Below, piece by piece: positions 8,912-18,785 of a stretch of 25,639 nt of DNA. The notes below the pieces were generated by a model, which worked only from the letters and a program-made list of their open reading frames with translations, was not told where the DNA came from and did not search any database. Each line of letters begins with the position of its first letter. The stretch's first letter is position 1. Source of the stretch: Haplosporangium gracile (Eukaryota; Mortierellomycota; Mortierellomycetes; Mortierellales; Mortierellaceae); the NCBI GenBank assembly GCA_015499985.1, contig JAAAUF010000427.1, forward strand, positions 8,702 through 34,340, written 5' to 3'. The position numbers and the translations under genes were made by a program.

Positions 8912-11115
8912 ATGCCAACTGGAAGCGTCGCACGTGTGTATGCGAATGTCAACGAGACTCTCCAGAAGGAATACTGGGACTATGACAATCTCCAGGTTCA
9001 GTGGGGGTAAGCCGAAAAAACACACCTTTACAACACACAGTACACCTATATCCTACTCAGACCATCTCTTACGTCTGTGAGGGAAACATCCACTCGGGAG
9101 CACCATACCTCGAGTCAAAGTGAACATGGAACGCAACAAGGAAAAAAGAAGTGACTTTTGCAGCAGTGGCACCGACCAACACATCTTTTTCGGCCTGTCA
9201 TCATCTTTCCAAGGCTGATCTCGTGACAGTCCACACTGCGATTTTATTTCGCCAAACCAAAGTGCAGATTGTTTCTGTAGACTCGACACTCCTGGCCAGA
9301 CTGCCAAGCTTCTTCACACTTTTCTGGACTAGAGAGAAGCAGGACTTCAGCATGGCCTTATTTGGAGACAGTCATTGGAACCAAGCGGATGGATGTCGAA
9401 AGCCTTTTTGAAGTGACGATAAGCAACAAAACAACAAACTGCGCTCCTTTATTCTCTGCACATCGGTATCAGTTAAAAGAATAACGAAATCTGGACTAAA
9501 TGCCGCAACATCGACACCTCTTGTGTGTGTTTATGTTTACGTTTGCGTTTGCGCCTCCCTTCCTCTGTCCTTTCCTCTCCCCCTCTCCTTTTACCTGAAC
9601 CTTGGTAATGACAAAGTACTCCTTTTATTAATTTCAACCTCATGTATATAAAACAATAGTGTCCAGGACAACTACGAGATCGTGCGCAAGGTCGGACGCG
9701 GCAAGTACTCTGAGGTCTTTGAAGGTTTCAACACTGTCAACAACGAAAAGTGCTGCATTAAGGTCCTGAAGCCCGTCAAGAAAAAGAAGATCAAGCGTGA
9801 GATCAAGATTCTCCAGAACTTGGCCGGAGGTCCCAATGTCATTACCCTCTTCGACGTTGTCCGCGATCCTCAGGTATGGTGATGGAAGACTTGCCGCAGT
9901 GGTTGCGCATTCTTATGTTACTTTGGATGGTTGATATCATTGCGAAAAGTCGTTTCACTCACTCTCCTCCTCATTCTCGGATATCTTCTTTAGTCCAAGA
10001 CCCCCTCGCTGGTCTTTGAGTGCGTCAACAATACCGACTTCAAGATTCTTTACCCCAAGTTCACCGACTTTGACGTCCGCTTCTACATTTTTGAGCTCCT
10101 GAAGGTGATCACTATGATGGTCATAATATTGCTTCTTGTACCTATCAGCCAACTTAGTGTTATTCAACGTTTCTAACGCCTTCGACTGCAAATCATTACC
10201 TTATACTAGGCTTTGGACTTCTGCCACTCGAAGGGTATTATGCATCGCGATGTCAAGCCCCATAACGTCATGATCGAGCATGAGAAGCGCAAGGTATGAT
10301 GTGCGACAATACTAGGAGGACTGATCACGTAGGACAAAGAGCACCGCAAATGCAGCAACGACACAGATCTGATGCCAAACAGGCGCAAGGGACATTCTAA
10401 GAGCTCATTGGAAACGGAGAGCTGATGTGGTTTTTATTATTCTTCTGATTGATAGCTCCGTTTGATCGATTGGGGTTTGGCCGAATTCTACCACCCCGGC
10501 ACAGAGTACAACGTCAGAGTTGCATCGCGCTACTTCAAGGGCCCAGAATTGCTCGTCGATTTCCAGGAATACGACTACTCTTTGGACATGTGGAGTTTGG
10601 GCGCCATGTTCGCCAGCATGGTATGTTGGTCGCTCTGAGATATTTTTTGCAAAGGAGAAAAATTGAGAGATGAGAAGGACGATGTTAAAACACAACCAGG
10701 CGATAATTATTTGTATATTGACATGCGTATTCTCCCTCTCATTTTTTTGCCTGTCATTTCAATTGTTTGCGATTGCTGAAAATAGATTTTTCGCAAGGAA
10801 CCATTCTTCCATGGCCACGACAACTATGATCAGCTTGTCAAGATTGCTCGTGTTCTCGGTACCAATGAGTTGTTTGCTTACTTGGAGAAGTATGATCTGG
10901 AGCTGGACGTTCACTACGATGAGATTCTCGGAAGATATCCCCGCAAGCCATGGAGCAAATTTGTGACGCCAGAGAACCAGCGCTTCGTTTCGAACGCAGC
11001 CATTGATTTCCTGGACAAGTTGCTTCGCTATGATCACCAGGAGCGCTTGACTGCCGCTGAGGCTATGGAGCACCCTTACTTTGACCCTGTCCGCGCAGCT
11101 GCCAAGACGCAATAG
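8912..11115 (+). CDS. CKA1: Casein kinase 2 catalytic (alpha) subunit
   Basis: Six exons, 8912-9006, 9660-9873, 9994-10104, 10210-10293, 10456-10620 and 10786-11115, encode 332 residues, the usual CK2-alpha length. Kinase signatures are in order: glycine loop GRGKYSEVF (44-52), ATP lysine Lys66, the CK2-specific basic cluster [16 protein letters not shown] with catalytic Asp154, and DWG (173-175) in place of the usual DFG, a CK2 hallmark. The C-lobe ends with [12 protein letters not shown] near the terminus. CK2 is a constitutive Ser/Thr kinase for acidic sites, working as a tetramer with beta subunits in nucleus and cytosol. The first exon is only 95 bp and is followed by an unusually long 653-bp intron; the third donor, GTGATC, is weak. 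The next gene begins 183 bp after the stop. The identity is very secure; whether the species has a second paralogue is unknown. Confidence 0.97.
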
Positions 11116-11298
11116 ATCTCTGGGAAGGTACCCAACACCAACTTTTTTCTTTACCGTAGTAAACACACTTTCACACACACACACAACAACCCATTAAACA
11201 TTTTTAGCAATTTTATCCTTGCTCAGGCAGTCACGCCTGCTCGAATTTGCCACCATTTTTGTCTGATCGTCTTTTTTTCTGATCACTTCACCTTCACC

Positions 11299-13914
11299 AT
11301 GGCATTCTCTACTCTCATTCGCAGGAACTGGATCTCGCACACATCGACTCAGTCCTGCTTGCGTTCACTGTCAACATGCCATACGTCAATCCTTAAACAA
11401 GACCTTGGACTACAAAGGGTATTCTCCCGGCTACAAACATCACACAGTACCAGTACAGGAGCAAAGCCCAATTCTGTACTCCGGCTACGCCCGCAAGGAT
11501 CACTCTATGAACGATCGAATCCGTGCCAGCTTTCTGGCTATACCCACCAGCGCACGTACATCGCTCCCATACCGACCTCTCGCACAATACCTCGTATGCA
11601 ATTGAGATCTCTGGCCAGCTTGCAGCAGGGCCCTGCCTTCGCTCCAACAAGGTCTTCAATTGGCCCCGACTCTTTCCTATCCGAATCATCATTGGAGTAC
11701 ACCAGACCTTTTACCGACCTCAAAAACTTACAGCCATCAACAGTTTCAGCGATCCAATCGACATTCGGGCACGAATATATGTCAAAGGTCCAATCAAGTG
11801 TGCTCTCAACTCTGCCGACCTCGCATGACCTTCTTGTCAAGGCCAAAACAGGAACAGGAAAGACGTTGGCGTTCTTGGTGGCGGCGCTCGAGTCTTTGAT
11901 AGCATTGCCGGATGTGGAGAGCATCAAGATGAAGGGCAAGATTGGATGTGTTATCATTGCACCGACGCGAGAGTTGGCCTTGCAGATCTCGGAGGAAGCG
12001 GAAAAGTTGTTGGGTCCGCTTGGCTGGGGTGTGCAGCACTTGGTTGGTGGATACGGCAAGAGATCACAGCTGGATCGGATCTCAAAGGAGCCTGCAGAGT
12101 TTATCGTAGCTACTCCTGGACGTATGAAGGATTTGCTCGGGAATAACGAGTTTGCGGCCAAGGTCAAGGAGTCCAAAATTGTACGTCGTGGACTGTAATG
12201 CTTCTGTTGGCAATGTTTGGATCAGTTAATTGCAGCCATCTAACTTGCACTTGGCTCTTTTTGGTTTATAATAGCTCGTGTTGGATGAAGCAGACACGAT
12301 TCTTCAGTTGGGGTTCAGGAAGGAATTGGACACCATTTTGGAGACTATGCCCAAGGATCGCCAAACGTTCCTGTTTTCTGCAACTGTCGATTCCAAGATG
12401 GACTCGCTTCTGGAGGTCGCCCTCCACAAGAAGAGCAAGGAGCGACAAGGCCCGATCATCATCGACACTGTTGGATCCAAGGACATCAACTTGAACCTTG
12501 CAACCTGTCAAGGATACTGCTTTGCGCCATACCAGTCTCATGTTGCCCTTGTTCGCCGTATCATCAACGACCACCTCCTGAGCGACATGGATTTTGTGCA
12601 CGAGCAGACTTTGTTGATGAAGCCCAAACTGTCAACAACAGGAGGTGCGCCTATTCAGCCTACGGTGACACCAGTCAACACACACAAGAATAAGATTATG
12701 GTCTTCTTGCCAACAACACGAGGAGCCCAGTTGTACGCCAAGGTGTTTGCCAAGTTGTCGATGGGGAAGGAGCTGTCGGTGTTTGAGATACATTCAGCCA
12801 AGGGTCAGCGTGAGCGGACATTGACGAGTCGCAACTTCAAGAACATTAAGACGCCTGCTGTTCTATTTACCTCTGACATCTCGGCCAGGGGTGTAGATTA
12901 CCCTGGAGTCGGCTTGGTCATTCAGGTGGGCGCTCCTTTATCACTGGATCACTACATTCATCGCATTGGACGAACAGGACGCGGAGATCGGAAGGCGAAG
13001 AACAAGAAAGGAGGCGCCAGCGACGATGAACAGGGCAAGGGAGTTTTGATTCTGGGCGAGCTAGATAAAGGATTCATTGAGCACCAACTCAAGCCATCTC
13101 CGCTGTTCAGCGCTGTGAAGCACGAGGAGCAGTACAGTGACTGGGAGAGCGTTGTTCTGGGAGAGAGTCTGGACCGTGGGTTCAAGAAGGCGCTTTCCAA
13201 AGTCGATGAGAAGTTGGCAAAGAGCGCCTACACCGCATTCTTAGGTTACAGTATGTACCTTGTTTGTCGAAGACAGTTGACATGTTGTTTTTCGTCATCT
13301 CATGTCGCTTGATACTAAGTCTTTGTTCTATTTTCTCTCTAGATTTGACGGTCGGACCCAAGATTGGGAGCACAGACAGGAAACAGATTCTTGAGTCGGC
13401 GGACGAGTATATTTCAGCGTTTGGAGTTCAGGAAAGACCAGCGGTGTCGATTAGCTTCCTGGAGAGAATGGGATTCATGAAACACCGTCTGCCGGCCCTT
13501 GAGAACGGAGAGGAGTCGATTCGTCAGGAGCATGAATACGAGTTGGTAGACGGCACCTTCCCGACTGTTAACACTCGCATCACCAGAAGCCATATCAACA
13601 CTGCTGCCGCTTCTTCGGACGAGTTGGAACATGATGAGTTTGGTGATGAAGTCAAACAAGAATTGGATCAGGGGGAAGCTGGAAAGAGCCAGATGTCGAG
13701 AAAGAAGAGACAGGAGGCGTTTGAGGAGAGAATTGGACTCCCTGAGACAGAGTACATCAAGATCAACGAGGCCGAGTGGGAAGACTTTATTGAGTTCAAG
13801 CCTGGGATGCCCAAACTGATCGAGAAGCTGCACAGCCCCAAGCGGATGGGACACTTTGGCAACCGGCCGAGTAAGAAGACGTCCAAGATCTTTAGCAACA
13901 ACGACGGGTGGTGA
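11299..13914 (+). CDS. MSS116: Mitochondrial DEAD-box RNA helicase, Mss116-like
   Basis: Three exons, 11299-12180, 12275-13250 and 13343-13914, encode 809 residues; both introns are short (94 and 92 bp). Helicase motifs appear in order: AKTGTGKT (182-189), PTREL (222-226), TPGR (272-275), DEAD (298-301), SAT (329-331), ARGVDYP (498-504) and HRIGRTGR (523-530). The text around the last two resembles the Mss116 and plant RH26/RH31 group more than cytosolic eIF4A-type helicases. The first 100 residues are rich in Ser, Thr and Arg with very few acidic residues, consistent with a mitochondrial targeting region. Mss116 proteins unwind and chaperone mitochondrial RNA, including group I and II introns. 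A segment near 395-433 looks inserted in the second RecA-like domain, and a charged tail of about 270 residues follows. The class is certain; orthology to Mss116 is likely, not proven. Confidence 0.85.
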
Positions 13915-14139
13915 ACAGACATAGGCAACCTTGTAATACAACCTTGCATACATCGACAATCGATCGCTATTCAGGTACACATGCCAAAAAAAGTGTATGT
14001 GACGGCCATTCAACGGATTGATTAATTCATCCAATGAATTTGAGCCAACCAGCAAAGCTTCTTTCCACTCCACACTTGGTTGTTTCTGTTCTCCATTACC
14101 ATCTTTCTTTCTTTTTTCTTTCACATCAACCTCACAGCC

Positions 14140-15118
14140 ATGCGCTATACCATCTCATCACTGGCCTGTCTGGCCCTCGCCGCAAGCACTGCCATCGCCG
14201 GTTCAGCTCCAGAAATTGATGATGGTAAAACTCTCCTTCTTCACCTCTCACTTTCATTCCAAGAAACATTAACAACCTGAACCTTGTCACCTCGAACAAC
14301 AACAATAGAAGCACATACAATCCACGTAATACATATCTCTAACACTCCAATATATGTCTAACTAACTGTCAGCTCCCATAACATTACTAACAAACAATTC
14401 TAGAATACCAAAAGGTCACCTGTGGATCGTCGATCAAGTTGACGCACGAGAAAACGGGTTTTAAACTGCACTCCCATCAGATCCCCTATGGCACTGGTTC
14501 AGGACAACAGTCCATCACCGCCGTTCCTGGAAAGGATGACACCAACTCCCTCTGGCTCGGTAACTTTTTCTTTTTTCTTTTTTTTTTCGATCGAGCGATG
14601 AAGATATCTCTATGACATCTAGATCTTCCTAGGTGGGAGAATATTGTGTGTTAATTAATACTTATCTCCATTCTTTTCTTTTTTTTCCTACCTTTGACCC
14701 TTGGATAGTGATGGCACAGTTGGGAAACACTTGTGAACGTGGTGAGACAATTCCCTGCGGGAGTACCATCCGTCTGAAACATATCAACACCAAAAAGTTC
14801 CTCCACTCGCACCACCACCACTCGCCCATGTCCGGAGGTCTGGAAGTCTCTGCCTACGACGGTCAGGACGATGGCGACAACTGGGTCGTCGAGTGCACGA
14901 ATAAGAAGGACGGGTTCTGGACACGCGAGGCATTGGTGAAGATGAGACATTTGGGGACAGGGATGTATTTGAGCAGTTCTGCGCGCCATGTGTATGGTAA
15001 TCCTATCCCCGGACATCAGGAGATTGCGGCGCATCGGGGCGAGTATCAGCCTGCTGAGCAGACTTGGAGTGCGCAAGAGGGGGTTTATTTTGCTGAGAAT
15101 GTTAAGGAGGAACTTTGA
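14140..15118 (+). CDS. SDF2: SDF2-like ER protein with MIR domain
   Basis: Three exons, 14140-14224, 14404-14559 and 14709-15118, encode 216 residues, close to the 211-221 of animal SDF2/SDF2L1. Residues 1-20 form a signal peptide (hydrophobic run ending in STAIA). The mature part is a MIR trefoil as in SDF2: CGSSIKLTHEKTGFKLHSH, then GSTIRLKHINTKKFLHSH, then MRHLGTGMYLSSSARHVYG with GNPIPGHQE. The protein ends in KEEL, a KDEL/HDEL-like tetrapeptide, so it should be retained in the ER lumen. SDF2 proteins assist ER folding and quality control with Hsp40/BiP partners and resemble the MIR domains of protein O-mannosyltransferases. The GTAAAA and GTAACT donors and TAG acceptors give exact continuity. 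It starts 225 bp after the helicase stop. The main uncertainty is SDF2 versus SDF2L1-type naming. Confidence 0.9.
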
Positions 15119-15261
15119 GTGCAGGAAAGCACAATCAAGACAAGATAATTTATATAGTTACCGGTTTTAATACACAACTTTAGAAACGATGTAAGCGATA
15201 ATTGTCGTTGAAATAATTCAAAGCATAGTGTGGTATATGTAAATGAAAAGTAGTCGTATTT

Positions 15262-15267
15262 TTTATT
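15262..15267 (-). terminator. Poly(A) signal of the MDR oxidoreductase gene
   Basis: AATAAA on the minus strand, about 93 bases beyond the stop at 15360-15362. Confidence 0.5.
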
Positions 15268-15359
15268 TATGAGTTGCGGTTCTGAGGTAGCGGTACTATG
15301 AACAGTGGGAAAGTATTGAGAAAATTATTTGATATTTGCGTGCTGTCAGGCCACACAGT

Positions 15360-16684
15360 TTAGGCGATCTTGATGACGATCTTGCCCTTGGCACGGTGAG
15401 ACTTGCTCTTATCAAACGCAGCAAGCACCGAGGGCAGCGTAAACTCGTTGACAGAGTCGATTACAGGGTCAGCATGGGCCTCGTCCAAAAGATTGATGGC
15501 CTTGGTCAGGACCTCCCCGTCAGGGAACGCGGTGAAGAGGTGGTAACCTGGTCCGCGCTTTAAGAAGGATGAGACCTTGTTATATCCGATTTGGGCGCCG
15601 GCGGCCAAGAAGGTGAAAGGTGTGTCCATTGCGTTGTCAGGTCCTGCGATTCTGACCAGGTTTCCGCTGGGCTTCAAGATTGTCGCGCTCTTTGCCCAGA
15701 TCTATTTTTCGTATGCACGCATACAGGAACAGGAAAGTTAGCGTCGAAAGCTTAATCTTCAACTAATGATGAAAAGAATAGTACAAAGAAAGAGTGATTT
15801 ACTTCGGCAGCAGAGCCAACGGTATCGAAGATGAGGTCAAAGTCCTGGCAGGTGTACTTTTCGGTGACATCCTCCTTCTTGTAATCGACGACCTCGTCCG
15901 CACCGAGATTCTTGACCAGCTCTACGTTATCAGTCGAGCAAACTCCGACCACATATGCGCCCAATGCCTTGGCGATCTGCACGCCCACAGTGCCTAGATG
16001 AAAAGAAGCGAGACAAAGAATGAACGAGACTGTGTGAGTGAAAAGTTTTAGTGTTTTCATGCGCTGACGTTATTGAATATTTTGCGCATTGACAATTTTG
16101 GGCGTTCCGTATGTTGGGGAAAAGGAATGTGTGAGTACGAAATTGCTGTTGTAGTTGTTGAGTATTTTACCTGTACCACCGCTGGCGCCATTAATAAGGA
16201 CTTTATCGCCCTTTTTGATGTTACCCCGCACAACAACCGCCTGCCAAACAGTCGTCGCAACCAGCGGCCAAGCTGCAGCCTGTTCATGCGTCCACCGCGC
16301 CGGCTTGTGCGCCAAATACGCCTCTTCAACCACTGTATACTCTGTCAGAGCCCCCGACTGACTAAAATGCAACATTGCCACAACCTCATCGCCGACCTTG
16401 AACCCCTTCTTGGTCTTGGGTCCCACCGCAACAATGGTACCCGAGATATCAAGACCAGGGACTTTGATCTTGGGCATGAGCAGACGCGGGACCCCACCTC
16501 GCATGAGTTTCCAGTCGACGGGGTTGAGGGCTGCGGCGTGAACTTTTACGAGGGTGTTGGAGCCGCTTAGGTGGGGGAGGGGAGCGGATTCGTTGAAGGA
16601 GAGGGCTTCTTTCGGAGAGAGGGAGGGGGTTGTCCATTGGACGGATTTGATTGTTTGTGGGAGATGGGAGGACTTGTCAGTCAT
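15360..16684 (-). CDS. Zinc-free MDR oxidoreductase (quinone reductase / RTN4IP1-like)
   Basis: Three exons on the minus strand, 16684-16171, 15993-15803 and 15701-15360, encode 348 residues. It belongs to the medium-chain dehydrogenase/reductase superfamily. The N-terminal GroES-like part shows ALNPVDWKLMRG, VPGLDISGTIVAVG and FKVGDEVVAM. The Rossmann part has INGASGGTGTVGVQIAKALG, created exactly by the first splice (ACAG/GC), followed by LGADEVVDYK and FDLIFDTVG. The C-terminus ends in RAKGKIVIKIA, typical of the family. The cysteine ligands of zinc alcohol dehydrogenases are missing, so it is probably an NAD(P)H-dependent quinone or enone reductase; the substrate cannot be predicted. The nearest named relatives I recognise are yeast Yim1 and animal RTN4IP1. 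The start at 16684 is chosen because the upstream frame is only a Phe/His-rich leader. It is divergent from CTF8. Confidence 0.85.
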
Positions 16685-17340
16685 TTTTTTTTCTCTTGTG
16701 TGGTGGTGATTAAACGTGAAAAAGGAGTGTTGATGAAAAAAAGAGAAAAAATGTTTGAAGGAGAAAGACAGAAACAAAAGAAGGGCGAGGTTTAAAAAGG
16801 GATGGAATGGTGTGAATGTTTGCTCGAAAGACGTATTAAATTTTTTTTATGGTCCACGTCAATGAATCACACCCGATCGAATTCGGATTTAAGTTGTTGG
16901 CATGTGCAGCAAATAGGGAGCAGCACGCAAAAAAGTGATCGGTGGGCGACATTAGAGCAGAACCCTGCTGGCCGCCTCTTCCACTTTACATTTGTCCTAG
17001 GTTTGTTCGGGTTTAGCTCTTGACATATGATGCTAACAACAACCATCCAACCATCCTACGCGTACGCATTGGGTACGCGGCCAGAACTACATCGCGTCGA
17101 TCCTCCTCTGATACCATCGTTTTAGACACGCATCGTTTGATCGGATATCTCTTTTGCATCCCGGAAGGGCATTTTTTTTTTTTATGAATACTCATTTGGT
17201 GGCAATCCATTTTTGTTCAAATGAAATGCGCGTCACACAAAGTTGCTTTGTCAACAAAAATACTACCCAACGCGACTTGGCGGTCGTCCTTCTCTCCCAC
17301 CATCTTTCCTACCTACATTAACGAAACTACTTTTTACAAG
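16685..17340. promoter_or_regulatory. Shared divergent promoter (MDR oxidoreductase / CTF8)
   Basis: This holds 656 bp between the two start codons. A purine-rich plus strand at about 16720-16800 is the pyrimidine-rich leader of the minus-strand gene. Near CTF8 there is a cluster of CGCG-containing sites: ACGCGT at 17058-17063, ACGCGG at 17075-17080 and TCGCGT at 17092-17097. ACGCGT is the yeast MluI cell-cycle box bound by MBF at G1/S genes; its use here is inference. An ATG at 17221 is in frame with CTF8 but the residues before 17341 are not family-like. No other gene is seen. Confidence 0.45.
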
Positions 17341-18067
17341 ATGGTGCTCATCTCTATACCCACAACCGTAGCCGACAGGACCCAAACAGTAACGACACTT
17401 GCAACATGTGTCGACACAAAGTCAACCGTCATGCTCGAGTTCCAAGGAATGATTGAGATGGACGGACAAACCTGGGCTGGAAACGCACTCGGACAACTGT
17501 CTATCCTCGACGGGGTTAGTGTAGAAAAAGGAAATGAAACAAAGCAAAGGACGAACAGAACTGGAAGATGTGTTGAAGAGTTTGTTTTTTTTTTTAACCC
17601 GAATGATATGTGCTATTATACAAAAAAAAAAAAAAAAATAGAACGTGAAGGCACAATTGGTTATTGGAAACCATCGTCTGGACGGAAAAGTGGTCAAGCT
17701 GGACAAACCATTACTTTTGATCCAGAAACAGCAACAACAGAGACCAAAGGATAGTCAGGATGCAACAAGTGGGAAAGGAAAGAATAAGGACAGCAGCGAT
17801 CATCCACGGAGTTCTGTATTACCACCGCACCATCATCAGGACGACGATGATACGATGAATTCTACAACAGATTTCTCTGCCGCCGCCGCTAACAACACAG
17901 GTGCGACAGGGTTATTAGCAGATCCTTTGGCACCGTCCAACATTCGGGACGCAGTACAGTACGACACAGTTGCGGTTATTCGGCAAAAGATCCTCTTCAA
18001 CACTATGCCTGTGCCCATCATCCATCAAGAACGACGTGGATTGACTGTGATCAAGCGCGGCGTATGA
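17341..18067 (+). CDS. CTF8: Ctf8, subunit of the Ctf18-RFC clamp loader
   Basis: Two exons, 17341-17514 and 17642-18067, encode 199 residues (intron 127 bp, donor GTTAGT, acceptor ATAG). The family pattern is clear though divergent: the N-terminal MVLISIPT, then LEFQGMIE, GNALGQL, VIGNHRLDGKVVKLDKP (about residues 65-81) and the C-terminal block YDTVAVIRQKILFNTMPVPII. These align in order with animal CHTF8 (MVQI start, LQGEIE, GNLLGDL, GHHILYGKIIHLEKP, IKDKILFKTRPKPII). Ctf8 works with Dcc1 and Ctf18 in an alternative RFC complex at replication forks, for sister chromatid cohesion and PCNA loading. Between the conserved parts is a fungal insert of about 70 residues rich in Gln, His, Asp and Ser. 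The start at 17341 is chosen by homology; an in-frame ATG 40 codons upstream is less likely. The 3' region has CT and poly-C tracts. Confidence 0.85.
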
Positions 18068-18083
18068 AGCGAATATGCATACG

Positions 18084-18100
18084 CTCTCTCTCTCTCTCTC
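18084..18100. repeat. (CT)n microsatellite in the CTF8 3' region
   Basis: Eight or more CT units begin 17 bases after the CTF8 stop codon. Confidence 0.85.
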
Positions 18101-18175
18101 TACCTCAAGAAACCCTGTGCAATGCGGAACACGACTACCAAACCTAGGCGATATCGATTTTTGTGTCCAAAACTA

Positions 18176-18206
18176 CCCCCCCCCCCCCCCCCCCCCCCCC
18201 TCCCCC
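18176..18206. repeat. Poly-C tract (C25 T C5)
   Basis: Twenty-five C residues, one T and five more C residues. It lies between the CTF8 stop (18067) and its likely poly(A) signal (18233-18238), so it is probably in the mRNA 3' UTR. The opposite strand is a G25 run able to form a G-quadruplex. The exact length may be affected by sequencing error. Confidence 0.85.
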
Positions 18207-18232
18207 ACCTCCTCTCAACTGTACCATAGCTT

Positions 18233-18238
18233 AATAAA
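18233..18238 (+). terminator. Poly(A) signal of CTF8
   Basis: AATAAA, 166 bases after the CTF8 stop and just beyond the poly-C tract. Confidence 0.5.
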
Positions 18239-18242
18239 AACA

Positions 18243-18316
18243 ACATTTATGACACATTACTGTCATTCAGGTCATACCTAATTATCTGCGTTTAATCAAG
18301 TACATTTATGACACAT
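18243..18316. repeat. Direct repeat of 15 bp (two copies)
   Basis: The 15-mer acatttatgacacat occurs at 18243-18257 and again at 18302-18316, 59 bp apart, between the ends of CTF8 and LTO1. A 13-of-14 match to part of it (catttatgacaaat) occurs at 23964-23977. Confidence 0.8.
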
Positions 18317-18333
18317 GGGTGCAAAAAACACTA

Positions 18334-18358
18334 TTTATTGGGAACATGTCTTTTTATT
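18334..18358 (-). terminator. Two minus-strand poly(A) signals
   Basis: AATAAA on the minus strand at 18353-18358 and 18334-18339. They are the first such signals I see downstream of the LTO1 stop at 18767, about 410-430 bases away, and 100-125 bases beyond the stop of the open frame at 18459-18785. A transcript ending here would include that frame. Confidence 0.4.
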
Positions 18359-18458
18359 GAGTGCCTGCTAAGGCCCAAAGGAAAGCAGCGCGTGTAAAAA
18401 AGACCTGACGCAGTAGTGATGAACTAAAAAAGACATTGGAGTCGTATCTCGGACTCGC

Positions 18459-18785
18459 TTAAGTGTGAGAGACTCCGGGGTTCCATTGCAGACGGATCCA
18501 TCTGGAGATCATCATTGTGTCTGCTCCATTGGTGACCATGGCAACAATACCACAGTCAACGGACGACTCTGGGATCAGTAATAGCCATTGGTCATCCTGA
18601 GATACCCAATAAGCAGCAACCTGGGCAGTTTGTTGCCTGGATGCTCCTCTGCCAACTTGATCTTGAATAGATCCATAATCGTCCTTGCAGTGGCGGTTGC
18701 TGTTGTTGCTGTCACTGTTCCTGCTGTAGCCCTTGTTAATAAATATCTTAACAACAAGCGCGCCTGTTAATAAAACATCTTGCTT
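18459..18785 (-). pseudogene. Unrecognised open frame without start; possible terminal exon or gene remnant
   Basis: The minus strand is open for 108 codons from just after a TAA at 18788-18786 to a TAA at 18461-18459. It overlaps the last codons of LTO1 in another frame. There is no ATG until about residue 78, so a search requiring a start would miss it. The second half reads like protein rather than spacer: AYWVSQDDQWLLLIPESS, then VDCGIVAMVTNGADTMMISR, then WIRLQWNPGVSHT, with four tryptophans and mixed codon use. The first half is partly Asn/Ser-rich. Candidate 3' splice sites (TAACAG, TACAG) lie at its upstream end. It could be the last exon of a spliced gene, the surviving 3' end of a decayed gene, or an open stretch of the LTO1 3' UTR. 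I do not recognise the family. Confidence 0.35.

Noticed and set aside
10294..10372. C/D snoRNA candidate in CK2 intron 4
   Set aside because: The C-box-like ATGATGT starts three bases into the intron, leaving no room for a terminal stem, and is not a full consensus.
13414..14124. Minus-strand 236-codon frame opposite helicase exon 3
   Set aside because: It is antisense to a supported exon and runs on into the spacer with no family signature.
17221..17340. N-terminal extension of 40 residues for Ctf8 from the ATG at 17221
   Set aside because: The family starts at the MVLI-type Met; the upstream residues are not family-like and the 17341 start matches animal CHTF8.
18414..18600. C/D snoRNA candidate (GTGATGA near 18415, CTGA near 18597)
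   Set aside because: The boxes are about 180 bases apart, there is no terminal stem, and no D' or C' boxes are evident.
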